A stretch of 64,000 nt of DNA. Origin: Spartobacteria bacterium. GTDB lineage: Bacteria > Verrucomicrobiota > Verrucomicrobiia > Chthoniobacterales > UBA10450. The notes beneath the pieces were generated by a model. The model did no database searches. It had not been told where the DNA came from and saw only the letters and a list, made by a program, of their open reading frames with translations. This document shows positions 51,892-60,990 of the stretch, piece after piece. A program made the position numbers and the translations under genes. The first letter of the stretch is position 1, and every line of letters begins with the position of its first letter. The DNA lies in assembly GCA_021325495.1 (NCBI GenBank), contig JAJPGZ010000002.1, positions 310,001 through 374,000 of the forward strand, read 5' to 3'.

Positions 51892-52695
51892 TTATCGATC
51901 AGTCGGGAATTGGGGAGGCGTGTTTTCGAGGCGAAATACTTCGCCGTATCGTCGGACGCTCTCTTCCACTTGCGCCTGGCGTTCTTCGCGACGCGCTTCT
52001 TCCTGCCGTTCACGATCCGCGCGATTCTCTGCGTCCTGGGTTACGACTTGCCCGGTCGCGTTATCGATTTCGTGATCGACCGTGGCGAGCTCCGCGTTGT
52101 AACCGACAAGAACGCCGGTCAGCTTCTGCGTTTCGGCATCGGTCGTTGATGCCTGAAGCTTTGTCGTTGTCGTGGCGATGTCGTTGCGCAGCCTCTCCCG
52201 GCGTCGCAGTACGTCATCGGTGACTGATTGGAAGTTGCGGGAATCCTGCTGAATCGCGCCAAATTTCCGATAGAGCTGATCGAGGCGTGGCACCTGCGCT
52301 CCGCCCGGCGTGGTGAATGTTTGGCCCAGGCTCGTGTAGAGGCCGTTCCCATTGTAGCGCAGCGCCTCGATTCCATTCGCAGTGCGTTGCAACTGCCCAA
52401 TGGTTTGACCAATGCCGCTCTGTTGGAGACTGCCAATAAGTTGATTGGCGCCGACGATGTTTACGAGCTGCTCCGGGTTTCCAAACGCTTTCACGTACGC
52501 CTGGATCTGCTGAAGCTGTTGCGTCAGCGTATTGATCTGCGTGACCTGGTTGTTGACCATCTCGACATACTTGGCGAGGTCCACGACATGGTTTGCCTGG
52601 GCGCGCGCGATCGCGGTCGGATCAATCACGACGAGTTGTGCGCGCGTCAGCGGCGCGGCGATCAACAATGCGATGAGTGAGGTAATGAGTTTCAT
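51892..52695 (-). CDS. Conjugal transfer protein TrbJ / VirB5-like
   Basis: A 267-residue exported protein with signal peptide (about 1-19, LTRAQL), followed by helical sequence with the VirB5/TrbJ pattern VVDLAKYVEMVNNQVTQINTLTQQLQQIQAY (about 38-69) and a charged C-terminal coiled coil (ENRADRERQEEARREERQAQVEESVRR). VirB5-like proteins form pilus tips or contact recipients. ATG at 52695 gives a normal signal; longer upstream readings lack one. Confidence 0.8.
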   Translation of the reverse strand: MKLITSLIALLIAAPLTRAQLVVIDPTAIARAQANHVVDLAKYVEMVNNQVTQINTLTQQLQQIQAYVKAFGNPEQLVNIVGANQLIGSLQQSGIGQTIGQLQRTANGIEALRYNGNGLYTSLGQTFTTPGGAQVPRLDQLYRKFGAIQQDSRNFQSVTDDVLRRRERLRNDIATTTTKLQASTTDAETQKLTGVLVGYNAELATVDHEIDNATGQVVTQDAENRADRERQEEARREERQAQVEESVRRYGEVFRLENTPPQFPTDR

Positions 52696-52702
52696 GGCTG
52701 AG

Positions 52703-53128
52703 TTATTCCTGAATGCGAATGGTTGCGGTGGTCGGCGCGAGAATGACGCCGTTGTCCTGACGCTCCGGGAGTGGCACTTCGATTGAGCGGACGTGCAACC
52801 GGTCGTCGCCCTGCGGTCCGAACCTTTGACGATCGTTGAGCACCTGGTACTGCTGTTTCGCGGAGTCGCTTCGAGCTTTGTCATAGCCCGCATCGTAGGA
52901 CTTGCGCGAAGAGGCATTGCTCTGCGCCTGGAGCGACTCGCTCAGGAGCACACCGCCGCCAGCGGCGGCCGTTGTGATCACCGGATTGCCGTTGCTCAGC
53001 TTGTTGCCGATGAACGCGCCGCCCGCCCCAGCGATGGTGTTTCCGATGATGCGCGTCGGGCTGACGCCCGCGCAGCTCGTCAGCATCGCGGTGACGAGAA
53101 GTGAAAGAAGAAGTGTCGCGTTTTTCAT
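52703..53128 (-). CDS. Small glycine-zipper lipoprotein of the T4SS operon
   Basis: A 141-residue protein from the ATG at 53128. The lipobox LLVTAMLTSC puts the acylated Cys at residue 18. Then a glycine-rich membrane-active segment (IIGNTIAGAGGAFIGNKLSNGNPVITTAAAGGGVLL, about 26-62) resembles glycine-zipper outer-membrane proteins. It lies 7 bp upstream of virB5, so it is probably a T4SS envelope part, perhaps an entry-exclusion (TrbK-like) lipoprotein. The opposite-strand GHKL gene starts 139 bp away. Confidence 0.6.
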   Translation of the reverse strand: MKNATLLLSLLVTAMLTSCAGVSPTRIIGNTIAGAGGAFIGNKLSNGNPVITTAAAGGGVLLSESLQAQSNASSRKSYDAGYDKARSDSAKQQYQVLNDRQRFGPQGDDRLHVRSIEVPLPERQDNGVILAPTTATIRIQE

Positions 53129-53267
53129 TACGCGACAGTTGATAGCTGAATGCTTAACTGCGCGTGCTCTGAGGCCGGAGCTATTTTGCCAGCGCAGCGC
53201 CGAAGAACGGCTTAAAACGCATTTCCACAGTGCTCGCGAATGGTTAAAATAAGTGATTTCCTTTGCG

Positions 53268-56200
53268 ATGCAGTACCCCGCGACAATCGAAGCAAAAGTG
53301 TTCCGAACCGCGGATGAATGGCGGGCGTGGCTGAACGAGGAAACGGAGCGCTTTTTGCGCGGGTATGAGAATGATCCGCGCCGCCTGCTGTCAGACAAGG
53401 GAGGAGAGCGAAATGCCAGCCGCGATTACCACGGGCGGGAGATACTCGAACTGCTTCAAAATGCCAATGACGCTGCAGCGGAGAAGGGCGAGAACTCCAG
53501 GGTTCGCATAGAATTATCCGAAGCTGGGCTGATTGTGGCTAACACCGGAGCCCCGTTTCGGCCGGGAGGTGTGACCTCCCTCGTGCTGGCCAACCTGAGT
53601 CCTAAGTCCCGGGACAGTCGCGTGATTGGCAATAAGGGACTTGGATTTCGAGCCGTACTCAATTGGTCGAACCGACCAATAATTGTGTCGGCCGCTTTAA
53701 GATTAGGGTTTGCGCCGGAGTTCGCTCGTGCGCACGAAGCACGCATCCAGCATTTGCTTGAGTTTCTGCCTAACAAGGACGCGGTTAGACTCCCCGTGCT
53801 GCTGTTCCCGGCATTTCTTGATGCGCTGCCGGATGGATTACCCGATACGTGGTATGCCGTTTTCAGAGACTGTGAAAAATGCCAACAGAATTATGACACT
53901 GCGATCGGGCTGCCATTCGACGGCGAGGATGGCTTCGCTGAAGCCAGCTCGCAGATCGGCGCGCTTGGGCCAGAGGTGCTTCTTTTTGTAAAACACCTTG
54001 ATAGCATCGAAATCGTCGTTCCCAACGCTCCAACACGAACATGGGAAATCACTCGTGAAGGAAGCGAAGCAATCGTTTCCAGAAATCAGTCTGAACTAAA
54101 GTCATGGACGATCTGGCCTGATGAAGGAGAGATCCCGTCAGAATTAGTTACACCTGACGGGCCTAGTCGCTACGAACTGGCGATTGCAATTTCTGAGCAA
54201 CTCACCTCTCCCGGAAGGCTTTTCTCCCATTTTGAGACGCAAGTTGAGTTTCCGTACCCCGTGGTGTGTCATGCCTCTTTCGAGCTAGACCAAGGGCGCA
54301 ATCATATAGTTCAGGGACCCTTAAACGAATTTGTGTTACAAAAATTGGCTGCTCTGCACTCCCAGGTTGTGGAAGAAATGGCCGAGAAAAACGGAGCGTG
54401 GGCAGGCGGTAAACTTGCCCTCCGCGTAGGCCAAGCGCCGGAATTATTTCCTCGCGGGGATTATACCGCACTGCTTGTTAGGAATCTCAAGCAGCGACGG
54501 TTCTTGCCGTGCATTGACGGCACCCTGCGGCGGCCGACTGACGCTCGGTTTGTTGCGCAGGCGTCGCCAACCTGGCTTCCATTAGTTTTCGGCGATGTAG
54601 TTAATGTAGATGGTTTTCCGGGCGCGGCAGATCTTCTGAGAGCCGTAGAGGTTTCGCCACTAGGAGAGCCGGAGTGGCGAGAGCGGATTGAGCAACTCGA
54701 CTTCACGGACGTTGAGCAGATCGCGAACCTCGTTGTCGGACTAATCGGTAGCGAAGCGATCAAGCTCTTCAAGCCCAGGCCTCCCTACTTACTCACCGAT
54801 TCACGCGGTGAGCGAATAGAGGATAGTCGCGTTTATGTCTCCGGCAGCGAGGAAATGGGCCTTGCGCCGCCTGACTGGTTATCAATTCGTTTTCTTCACC
54901 CCGGATTACGAGAACGACTGCAGCAGCGGCTTGGGGCACCTGACGTGCGCGATCTGGCCGCGCGGTTGAAGATGCACGGATTCGACGCTGCAGAATACAA
55001 CACCGCCTCAGTGAGCGGTGCTGCCGTCACGCAGGCTGAGGATTACATTGCGGTAGATCCTGGAATTCAAAAGACCGTTCGTCACGAATTGCTTTCCTTC
55101 CTCTACCAGGTGTTTCTTAAAGTTCGAAGCAGTGAGACGAACTTTCGTCCCATTGCGGGTTTGCAAGTTCCGAATCTTCGGGGCGACTGGACCCCGGCGG
55201 TGGGCGCGCATTTCTCGAAAGGTTACGGCGAGTACGGAGAGATGCTGCATGCATTGTATGCCCTCGCACGGCCAGATGTTCTGATCGCCAGTCCAGAGAC
55301 TTTTGCTTGGTCGGAAGACAAAGCTGCCCTCGGCGATTTCCTTAAATGGATCGGCGTCCACTCCTTTCCGAGAGACTACAAACTTCCTATCGAAGAAGCT
55401 GACTTCCTCGACCATGTGAAATCGCATCTGCCTGAACCGTTTCATGTCGATCGTGGAGAATTTTGGAGGCGCAATGATGTTGGTTCATACTCACGGCGCG
55501 TCGACGCCATAAGCGTCGTAGGCTTGGCCGAGATCCTCCACGGTGCCACTCCTGAAGCTATTCTCAATTGGGTGTCGAAAGACGGGCGTTGGGGGAAATG
55601 GGCGGAGCCTAGTAGAGAACATGGCTCGTTTCGATTTATTCCACCGGGCTGTTCTGCCGAAAGAACCTATGACGGACCAATTCCCTCATATCCTTATTGG
55701 CTCATTCAGCGAAGTCCGTGGTTAACGGGCGATGATGGTCGAAAACATGCGCCCAGTCACATGCTCCTCACTGAGGACTCTCGCATCAGCGGAATTATCG
55801 CCCGGCCGGCGGTGCATTCGAGCGAGCAGCTTTCCGAGGAAACTATTCTTTCTGCTCTCTACCGCGTTGGTCTTTCTCCGAACATTACGGCTTTGCACCC
55901 ATCCGCATTCTATGGCGCGTTAAGAAAATGCGCGCAAATCTCTGCCAGGCCTGCCTCCAGCTTCTACAATTTCATCATTAAAGAGCGCAAGGCGATCGGA
56001 GATCGTGCTCTTGTAGAATCGACGGAACGCCGCGCATTTGTGCGCGAGGGGCGGTTGTGGTGCGATTTCGAAGGTTCCGTTCAGCTGGTTTCAGTCGAGC
56101 GGTGTCGCTATCGTCGCGGCCACGATATTCCGAAAGGGATCAGCCAGTATGTTCCCCTTGTTATGCTTCCCGTTAAGCGTGGCGCAGAGAGAGTAGAGAA

Positions 56201-57479
56201 TCTCTTTGGAATTAAGCCGCTCAAAGATTCTGGATACCAGATATGCAACAGCGTTGAACGCGATGGCAGTTCGATAATTCAGGCGCAATTATCGCGCACG
56301 GTTGAAGCCATTCTAATGCTTCGCCAGTCAGATGGTCGTGTAGAGCGGGCGCAGCAGGATGCTCTGGAAAATCTTCAAGTTCACGTTTGTTCCGAGGTTA
56401 CGGCTGTGTTCGTTGGAGAGGATGCCGAGCGGGAAGTGAAGATGGACCAGAACGAATGGGTTTTGACGAACGGTAACCGCGCGCTCTACGTCGTTTGTGC
56501 AGAAGGCAACGATGTAAGCCTAAAGAATGAGTCACTGGTGAACGCCGTCGCAGAAGCCATTGCTAGCATTTTCGGAATTACCGACTCCAGCCAATTCGCG
56601 CGGCTCATTCAAGCGGCGGATGATCAACAGCGGTTGGCGTTGCTATCGAGCCTGCTCGGTGAAGCGCCCGATCAGGTTCGGGAACAGCTAGCGGACTTGC
56701 GGCTTCGCATTGAGCAACAGCAACGAGGCGGCCGGGCCATTCCAAAACCACCTACTGGTCCTATTGAAGAGGGAAAGAAAGTGCTGGAAGTCGAGCTGAC
56801 AGAAGACGGTGAAAAAAACCAAGGGGAGCAGAGCTTTGATGGAACAGGCAAAGTCAAGGTGGAGCCTCTTGAGCACGTAGCGCAAAAGCCGCGCAAAGTA
56901 ACGCTTCGCGTTACGCGCAAGACGACTGAGAGCAGCCAGGTCGTGCTTCGACATAGCTCTCGTGCGAATGGGGAAGAAGCGGAGCGGATTGCGGAAGCAT
57001 TCGAGCGCAGCGAGGGCAGGTTTCCTGTTCGCGTTGGGTTTGTGCAAGGCAGCGATGGCGCAGGCTGCGATATTCTCTCTTTTGACACGGAGGAACAGGC
57101 CAATGCTGCAGAGACCGGCCTCGACAAGAACCCCTTCGACAAGGCTCGCAGGATAATTGAAGTAAAGGGGCGAAAAGATCAGAGGGCGCGAATTGTATTG
57201 GATGGGTACGAATACGAAGCTGCGTGCAACCGCGCCGGGCGTTACTTTCTCTACCGCATTTACGCCGACGAGGAAGCCGGCACTTGGCAAGTTGCTGTGC
57301 TGCAAAATCCGGCGCAGACCTATTCGGCGCACATTAACACCCTTGTTGTTTCTTTCGAAGCGACGGACGCGACGAAAAAGTATCGCATCAGTTTGCAGGA
57401 GGACCTGAGCCAGGACGCCCCTGCCGCCGACGCTTCGACCGCCGATCAGCTCGGCTTAGAAGCAAACGTCGAAACGTAA
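53268..57479 (+). CDS. Giant GHKL (sacsin/Hsp90-like) ATPase with C-terminal DUF3883 nuclease-like domain
   Basis: About 1,403 residues from ATG 53268 (GTG 53253 possible). The N-terminal ATPase domain shows the N-box EILELLQNANDAA (near 60), the G1 box IVANTGAPF and the G2 box GNKGLGFRAVLNW (near 128), as in sacsin and Hsp90. The C-terminal DUF3883 domain (about 1265-1375) has CDILSFD, then IIEVKGRKDQ (a D...ExK nuclease-like core) and YEYEAACNRAGRYFLYRIY. The middle 1,000 residues are unassigned. Combinations of GHKL ATPase and DUF3883 occur in antiviral defence islands. It is inserted opposite to, and in the middle of, the T4SS genes, so it is probably cargo. Confidence 0.75.
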   Translation: MQYPATIEAKVFRTADEWRAWLNEETERFLRGYENDPRRLLSDKGGERNASRDYHGREILELLQNANDAAAEKGENSRVRIELSEAGLIVANTGAPFRPGGVTSLVLANLSPKSRDSRVIGNKGLGFRAVLNWSNRPIIVSAALRLGFAPEFARAHEARIQHLLEFLPNKDAVRLPVLLFPAFLDALPDGLPDTWYAVFRDCEKCQQNYDTAIGLPFDGEDGFAEASSQIGALGPEVLLFVKHLDSIEIVVPNAPTRTWEITREGSEAIVSRNQSELKSWTIWPDEGEIPSELVTPDGPSRYELAIAISEQLTSPGRLFSHFETQVEFPYPVVCHASFELDQGRNHIVQGPLNEFVLQKLAALHSQVVEEMAEKNGAWAGGKLALRVGQAPELFPRGDYTALLVRNLKQRRFLPCIDGTLRRPTDARFVAQASPTWLPLVFGDVVNVDGFPGAADLLRAVEVSPLGEPEWRERIEQLDFTDVEQIANLVVGLIGSEAIKLFKPRPPYLLTDSRGERIEDSRVYVSGSEEMGLAPPDWLSIRFLHPGLRERLQQRLGAPDVRDLAARLKMHGFDAAEYNTASVSGAAVTQAEDYIAVDPGIQKTVRHELLSFLYQVFLKVRSSETNFRPIAGLQVPNLRGDWTPAVGAHFSKGYGEYGEMLHALYALARPDVLIASPETFAWSEDKAALGDFLKWIGVHSFPRDYKLPIEEADFLDHVKSHLPEPFHVDRGEFWRRNDVGSYSRRVDAISVVGLAEILHGATPEAILNWVSKDGRWGKWAEPSREHGSFRFIPPGCSAERTYDGPIPSYPYWLIQRSPWLTGDDGRKHAPSHMLLTEDSRISGIIARPAVHSSEQLSEETILSALYRVGLSPNITALHPSAFYGALRKCAQISARPASSFYNFIIKERKAIGDRALVESTERRAFVREGRLWCDFEGSVQLVSVERCRYRRGHDIPKGISQYVPLVMLPVKRGAERVENLFGIKPLKDSGYQICNSVERDGSSIIQAQLSRTVEAILMLRQSDGRVERAQQDALENLQVHVCSEVTAVFVGEDAEREVKMDQNEWVLTNGNRALYVVCAEGNDVSLKNESLVNAVAEAIASIFGITDSSQFARLIQAADDQQRLALLSSLLGEAPDQVREQLADLRLRIEQQQRGGRAIPKPPTGPIEEGKKVLEVELTEDGEKNQGEQSFDGTGKVKVEPLEHVAQKPRKVTLRVTRKTTESSQVVLRHSSRANGEEAERIAEAFERSEGRFPVRVGFVQGSDGAGCDILSFDTEEQANAAETGLDKNPFDKARRIIEVKGRKDQRARIVLDGYEYEAACNRAGRYFLYRIYADEEAGTWQVAVLQNPAQTYSAHINTLVVSFEATDATKKYRISLQEDLSQDAPAADASTADQLGLEANVET

Positions 57480-57576
57480 GACGAGCCAGCGCTGTGTCGG
57501 TGCTGGAGCGTCATCATGGACCGCTTTCCGGCAATATCGCAACAGATCGAGCAAGATCGCGGGCGCCGGGCGAAAC

Positions 57577-60264
57577 CTATGAAGTCGCGGTTGCGATCGC
57601 GGCGACTACATCACTGCTGCCGCGTAATGCATCAGTCCGCTCATCGAACTGTGCGCCGCTGGTGCCGCTGATGTAGAGCATCTCGGCTGAAGCGACGTTG
57701 TGGGCAGTGCCGCAGATTGGGTTCTGCGCGTCGTTGTGCAGGTAGGTGAACGCAGCGAATTTTTCGCCGCTCTGTTGATCCGGCAGGGGATAGGAGAGAA
57801 TGGCGTGCTTCGTCAATTCGGTGAGGCCGATGTCGCGGCTCATGTCTTCCAGATCGGCGCGATCATTTTGTCGCATCAGGAAAAATTGGCGGCTGTTGCC
57901 GAATACTGCGGAACGGATGCGGCTTTCTTTGAAGCCGCTGTATTGCTGCACGATTGAAATGTTCCAGCAATTGAACTTCCGCATCTGCGCGTAGCTCTCT
58001 TTCACGATCTGCTCGCCGCCTGGGATGTCGAGAAGGCGTGCGACTTCTTCATAAACATTCCGCTTCCGCAACCGGCGCGGCATCGTGATGATGTGTTGTC
58101 GCGTGTAGTTCGTGATCAGGAATCCAGCGACAGCGCGCAGAAGTTTCGCGGCTTCGGGAATGTAGCCCAACTCGAAATGAGCGATCTTGCCGGTGAGGGA
58201 AATGTTGCTTGCACCGTCGAGGAGACAACCGTAGTTGCCATCCGCACACCACGGCAACAAACGCGTGGCGAGATCTGCGGCCGCAGAGTCGGATGCGTCG
58301 AGATGGATTAACTCCTGGAGCATTCGGTGCGTCGGGTATTCAGCCGGCGTGAAATAGGCGAGCGCAAGATTGCGAACTTCGCGCCGCGTGTTCGGCTCCT
58401 TCAGAAAGCGCAACGCTTCCTCTTCCGTTACTTCAGCGAGCTGCTCGTTGGTCCGCTCAGCGTCAGTCCGCTGCCGATCGCGGAAATCGACGAACACATC
58501 GAGAGTCGTCGCGCCGGGCCGCAGGCGCTTCAATTTCACGAGCGTGCAAGCGTGCCTGGCAATGTCCAGCACTCGATCCGCATTTCGACGACTCCATTCT
58601 TCGAAGACATCTTCGTAGAGCAGCATGATGTATTTCGCGATCTGCGCTTCGCGTGAGAGCTGCTTGTCTTCGTCACTGCTGACACCGGCAATCTTGGCAA
58701 CGAGCGCCATCGCCGACGCCAGCTGTTCGGCTGTGAGCGGCAGGCCATGCGTGTCCAGATAATTGATCGTCAAGTCGCCGTCCGGCTGAATGACGATCGG
58801 TCGCGCGTTTGGTTCGACCGTGCGCGTGTAGATTTCGTACGAAAGTCCTTCCTCGATGATGACCGTGTAATCGTAGAATGCTTCGGTTTGAGATAGCAGA
58901 TCGCAGACAGTGACGCTTTTCCCGGCGCCGCTCATACCGAGCAAGACCGCGTGCTGCGGCGTTTCGTTTCCCTTAGAACCCGCGAATGTCGTTACTCCAA
59001 CAAGATTGCGTTGGTTTCCTTCGTAAAGCGCTTCCGCGTGTTCGAGGTGGCCGGTGAACGTTGCGCTGAACGGCAGCATGTCTGCGAGATACCGCGTTTC
59101 CGCGTAGAGCTTCCGATGCGGATAGCGGCCCCAGGGGCAGCCGGGCCAGCTTTGATAGAAAAGCTTCTTTGCCGTCGAGGGCAAAGCGCACACGAGATAT
59201 TGCGCGCCATTCATGCCGTTGATCGCGTTCTTGATCGCGGCTGTTTTCACCGCGAGGCCTTCGCGCGTCTGGTCCCACGCGCGGATGATGTAATCGACGC
59301 TGAACGGCAGCGTGTGACCTTGCATCAACGCTGCGATCTTCTTCTGTTTCTTCTCCATCGCCGTGAGGAGCGACAGGCGCTTCTCACTCGCAAAATCGCC
59401 GGCTAATCGATCGTGCGCTTTCTCTTCCCGTCCGATTTCTGCGCGTGCGGAAAGCGCCTCAATGTTGACGGTAACGTTGTAATCCATGAGCGGCAGGCCG
59501 GTGAGACGGTGGACGAGTCCGGGATGCGTGAGCTTTGGCCAGCGGCTTAGCACGAGAACGGAATGATAGAGGCCGTCCATCCAGAACCCGGATGAATCGG
59601 ACAGCCCCTGTGCTTCGCTATGCCAGCAGTTCTCCTGAATCGAGAGCTGCGGGTCGAAGGTGGCGAGCGTGTCGTAATCGAAGCGCGAGCCTAATGACGG
59701 GTTAAGGAAGGTCGTGCAGTGATGATAATGATCGGCATCCGTCATCGGCGTGATGCGCGCGCCGTGAAACACATTCGCGAGCATTTGCTGGAGCTGCTCG
59801 AACTCAGTCGTCATCTCCTGCAATAACGCGTCGTATTGCGAATGGTGGCGTGCCGCGGTCGCGATGATGGACGGCGAAGTCTCGATCTTCCGTGAGAAGA
59901 AGAGCACGAGACGCTGACGCCGCAGCCGGCGTTCAATCATCGCTTCCCAGTAGCGACCGAAGCGTTCGTTGCGGCAGCGGCGCGTCCAGACATTCGTCGC
60001 ACGCTCCGTTTGCTCGTGGTAACGCAGCAGCTCCGAGCGGTAATCCGAATCGCAGAACCACTGCACCTGAAGACGCAGCTTCTCGTGCAAACAGGAAAGC
60101 AGCAGCGCGAGCTGATCCTGGAATGCGTTGAGATGTTCGGGCGCGGCGGCGCTCAGGTCCGCCGGTTCGATGACGAAACCTTTCGAGACGTGGCAGCCTT
60201 TACGCAGCCCGTCGAAGACGATGAGGTCGCGAACGAAGTAGCCGTTGGGAGCGGATTCAAACAT
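57577..60264 (-). CDS. Conjugation ATPase TrbE / VirB4
   Basis: About 895 residues from the ATG at 60264, whose first codons overlap the VirB3-like stop by 8 bp; an upstream ATG at 60345 is less likely. The Walker A motif LLGMSGAGKSVT lies near residue 440, and the later NCWNISIVQQYSGFKESRIRSAVFGNSRQFFLMRQ (near 810-845) is typical of VirB4 family C-termini. VirB4 powers pilus and channel assembly from the inner membrane. Its 3' end faces the inserted GHKL gene; the remaining T4SS genes resume beyond that insertion. Confidence 0.9.
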   Translation of the reverse strand: MFESAPNGYFVRDLIVFDGLRKGCHVSKGFVIEPADLSAAAPEHLNAFQDQLALLLSCLHEKLRLQVQWFCDSDYRSELLRYHEQTERATNVWTRRCRNERFGRYWEAMIERRLRRQRLVLFFSRKIETSPSIIATAARHHSQYDALLQEMTTEFEQLQQMLANVFHGARITPMTDADHYHHCTTFLNPSLGSRFDYDTLATFDPQLSIQENCWHSEAQGLSDSSGFWMDGLYHSVLVLSRWPKLTHPGLVHRLTGLPLMDYNVTVNIEALSARAEIGREEKAHDRLAGDFASEKRLSLLTAMEKKQKKIAALMQGHTLPFSVDYIIRAWDQTREGLAVKTAAIKNAINGMNGAQYLVCALPSTAKKLFYQSWPGCPWGRYPHRKLYAETRYLADMLPFSATFTGHLEHAEALYEGNQRNLVGVTTFAGSKGNETPQHAVLLGMSGAGKSVTVCDLLSQTEAFYDYTVIIEEGLSYEIYTRTVEPNARPIVIQPDGDLTINYLDTHGLPLTAEQLASAMALVAKIAGVSSDEDKQLSREAQIAKYIMLLYEDVFEEWSRRNADRVLDIARHACTLVKLKRLRPGATTLDVFVDFRDRQRTDAERTNEQLAEVTEEEALRFLKEPNTRREVRNLALAYFTPAEYPTHRMLQELIHLDASDSAAADLATRLLPWCADGNYGCLLDGASNISLTGKIAHFELGYIPEAAKLLRAVAGFLITNYTRQHIITMPRRLRKRNVYEEVARLLDIPGGEQIVKESYAQMRKFNCWNISIVQQYSGFKESRIRSAVFGNSRQFFLMRQNDRADLEDMSRDIGLTELTKHAILSYPLPDQQSGEKFAAFTYLHNDAQNPICGTAHNVASAEMLYISGTSGAQFDERTDALRGSSDVVAAIATATS

Positions 60265-60616
60265 TGTCGTCAGAAGCGGAGGATGACCGCGCTTCGATGC
60301 GCGGAGGTTCAGGACCGAAGCCGGCGCCTTTGAACCAGAGTTCAAACAGGTCGGTGTCGTAGCCGGAGGGTTTGCCCTGGCGAAAAGCGAAGACGTAAAG
60401 CAACGCCAGACCGATCGGTATCAGGGCCGGCACGAGCGCGCTGAGAAGCGTCCAGCGCAACATGCTGAAGAGCAGGAGAAGGATCACGACGGACGCGAAC
60501 CCTCCGCCGGCCACGAACCAAAAGAGGTTGCCCTCCAGGCCCCATGTTTTGCCGGCGGAGTCGTCCGCGCTGTTCGTTTCCGTAAAGCGCAGCTCGTGTC
60601 TCGAAACGTTGCTCAC
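60257..60616 (-). CDS. Conjugal transfer protein TrbD / VirB3-like
   Basis: A 119-residue protein with two membrane helices (about 30-52 and 56-78; FWFVAGGGFASVVILLLLFSML and TLLSALVPALIPIGLALLYVFAF), as VirB3 has. The GTG start at 60616 overlaps the pilin stop by 4 bp, and its stop overlaps virB4. Placement between pilin and VirB4 is the standard VirB2-B3-B4 order. Confidence 0.72.
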   Translation of the reverse strand: MSNVSRHELRFTETNSADDSAGKTWGLEGNLFWFVAGGGFASVVILLLLFSMLRWTLLSALVPALIPIGLALLYVFAFRQGKPSGYDTDLFELWFKGAGFGPEPPRIEARSSSASDDNV

Positions 60617-60903
60617 TGGAAGGAGCCAACGTCGACAGTCGAACTGTCGATGCCGAACGCGGTGAAGAGCGCTTTCACGATGATTGGCGCGCCAGCGATG
60701 ATCAGGCCGCCGATGATCGACAGCTTGCCGGCATCAGTGTCGCCGCGGCGAATGGCGAAGCCGCCGCCGACCACGCAAATCGTGCCGAAGATAAACCCGA
60801 TCAGCATGACGATGCCCATCGCTTTGCTCGCACCTTGGGCGAGGCCCCCGCCGGAAGCTTGAGCGAGGATGGGAAGGAGCTGTTTTGCGAGAAGTGTTTT
60901 CAT
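60613..60903 (-). CDS. Pilin-like protein TrbC / VirB2
   Basis: A 96-residue protein with an N-terminal signal-like segment and two hydrophobic helices (about 28-50 and 60-80; AMGIVMLIGFIFGTICVVGGGFAI and LSIIGGLIIAGAPIIVKALF), the standard VirB2 layout. It would form the conjugative pilus. It is the first gene of the T4SS operon and diverges from the Clp-like gene across an 87-bp gap that should carry both promoters. Confidence 0.78.
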   Translation of the reverse strand: MKTLLAKQLLPILAQASGGGLAQGASKAMGIVMLIGFIFGTICVVGGGFAIRRGDTDAGKLSIIGGLIIAGAPIIVKALFTAFGIDSSTVDVGSFQ

Positions 60904-60990
60904 GTGGTGACGTTTTTACCGCGTCACTGCTCGCACGCTGCTCCAGCGCGAGAGCGACCGCGCGATGCGTGCGCTGGCAATCTGCGTTCG

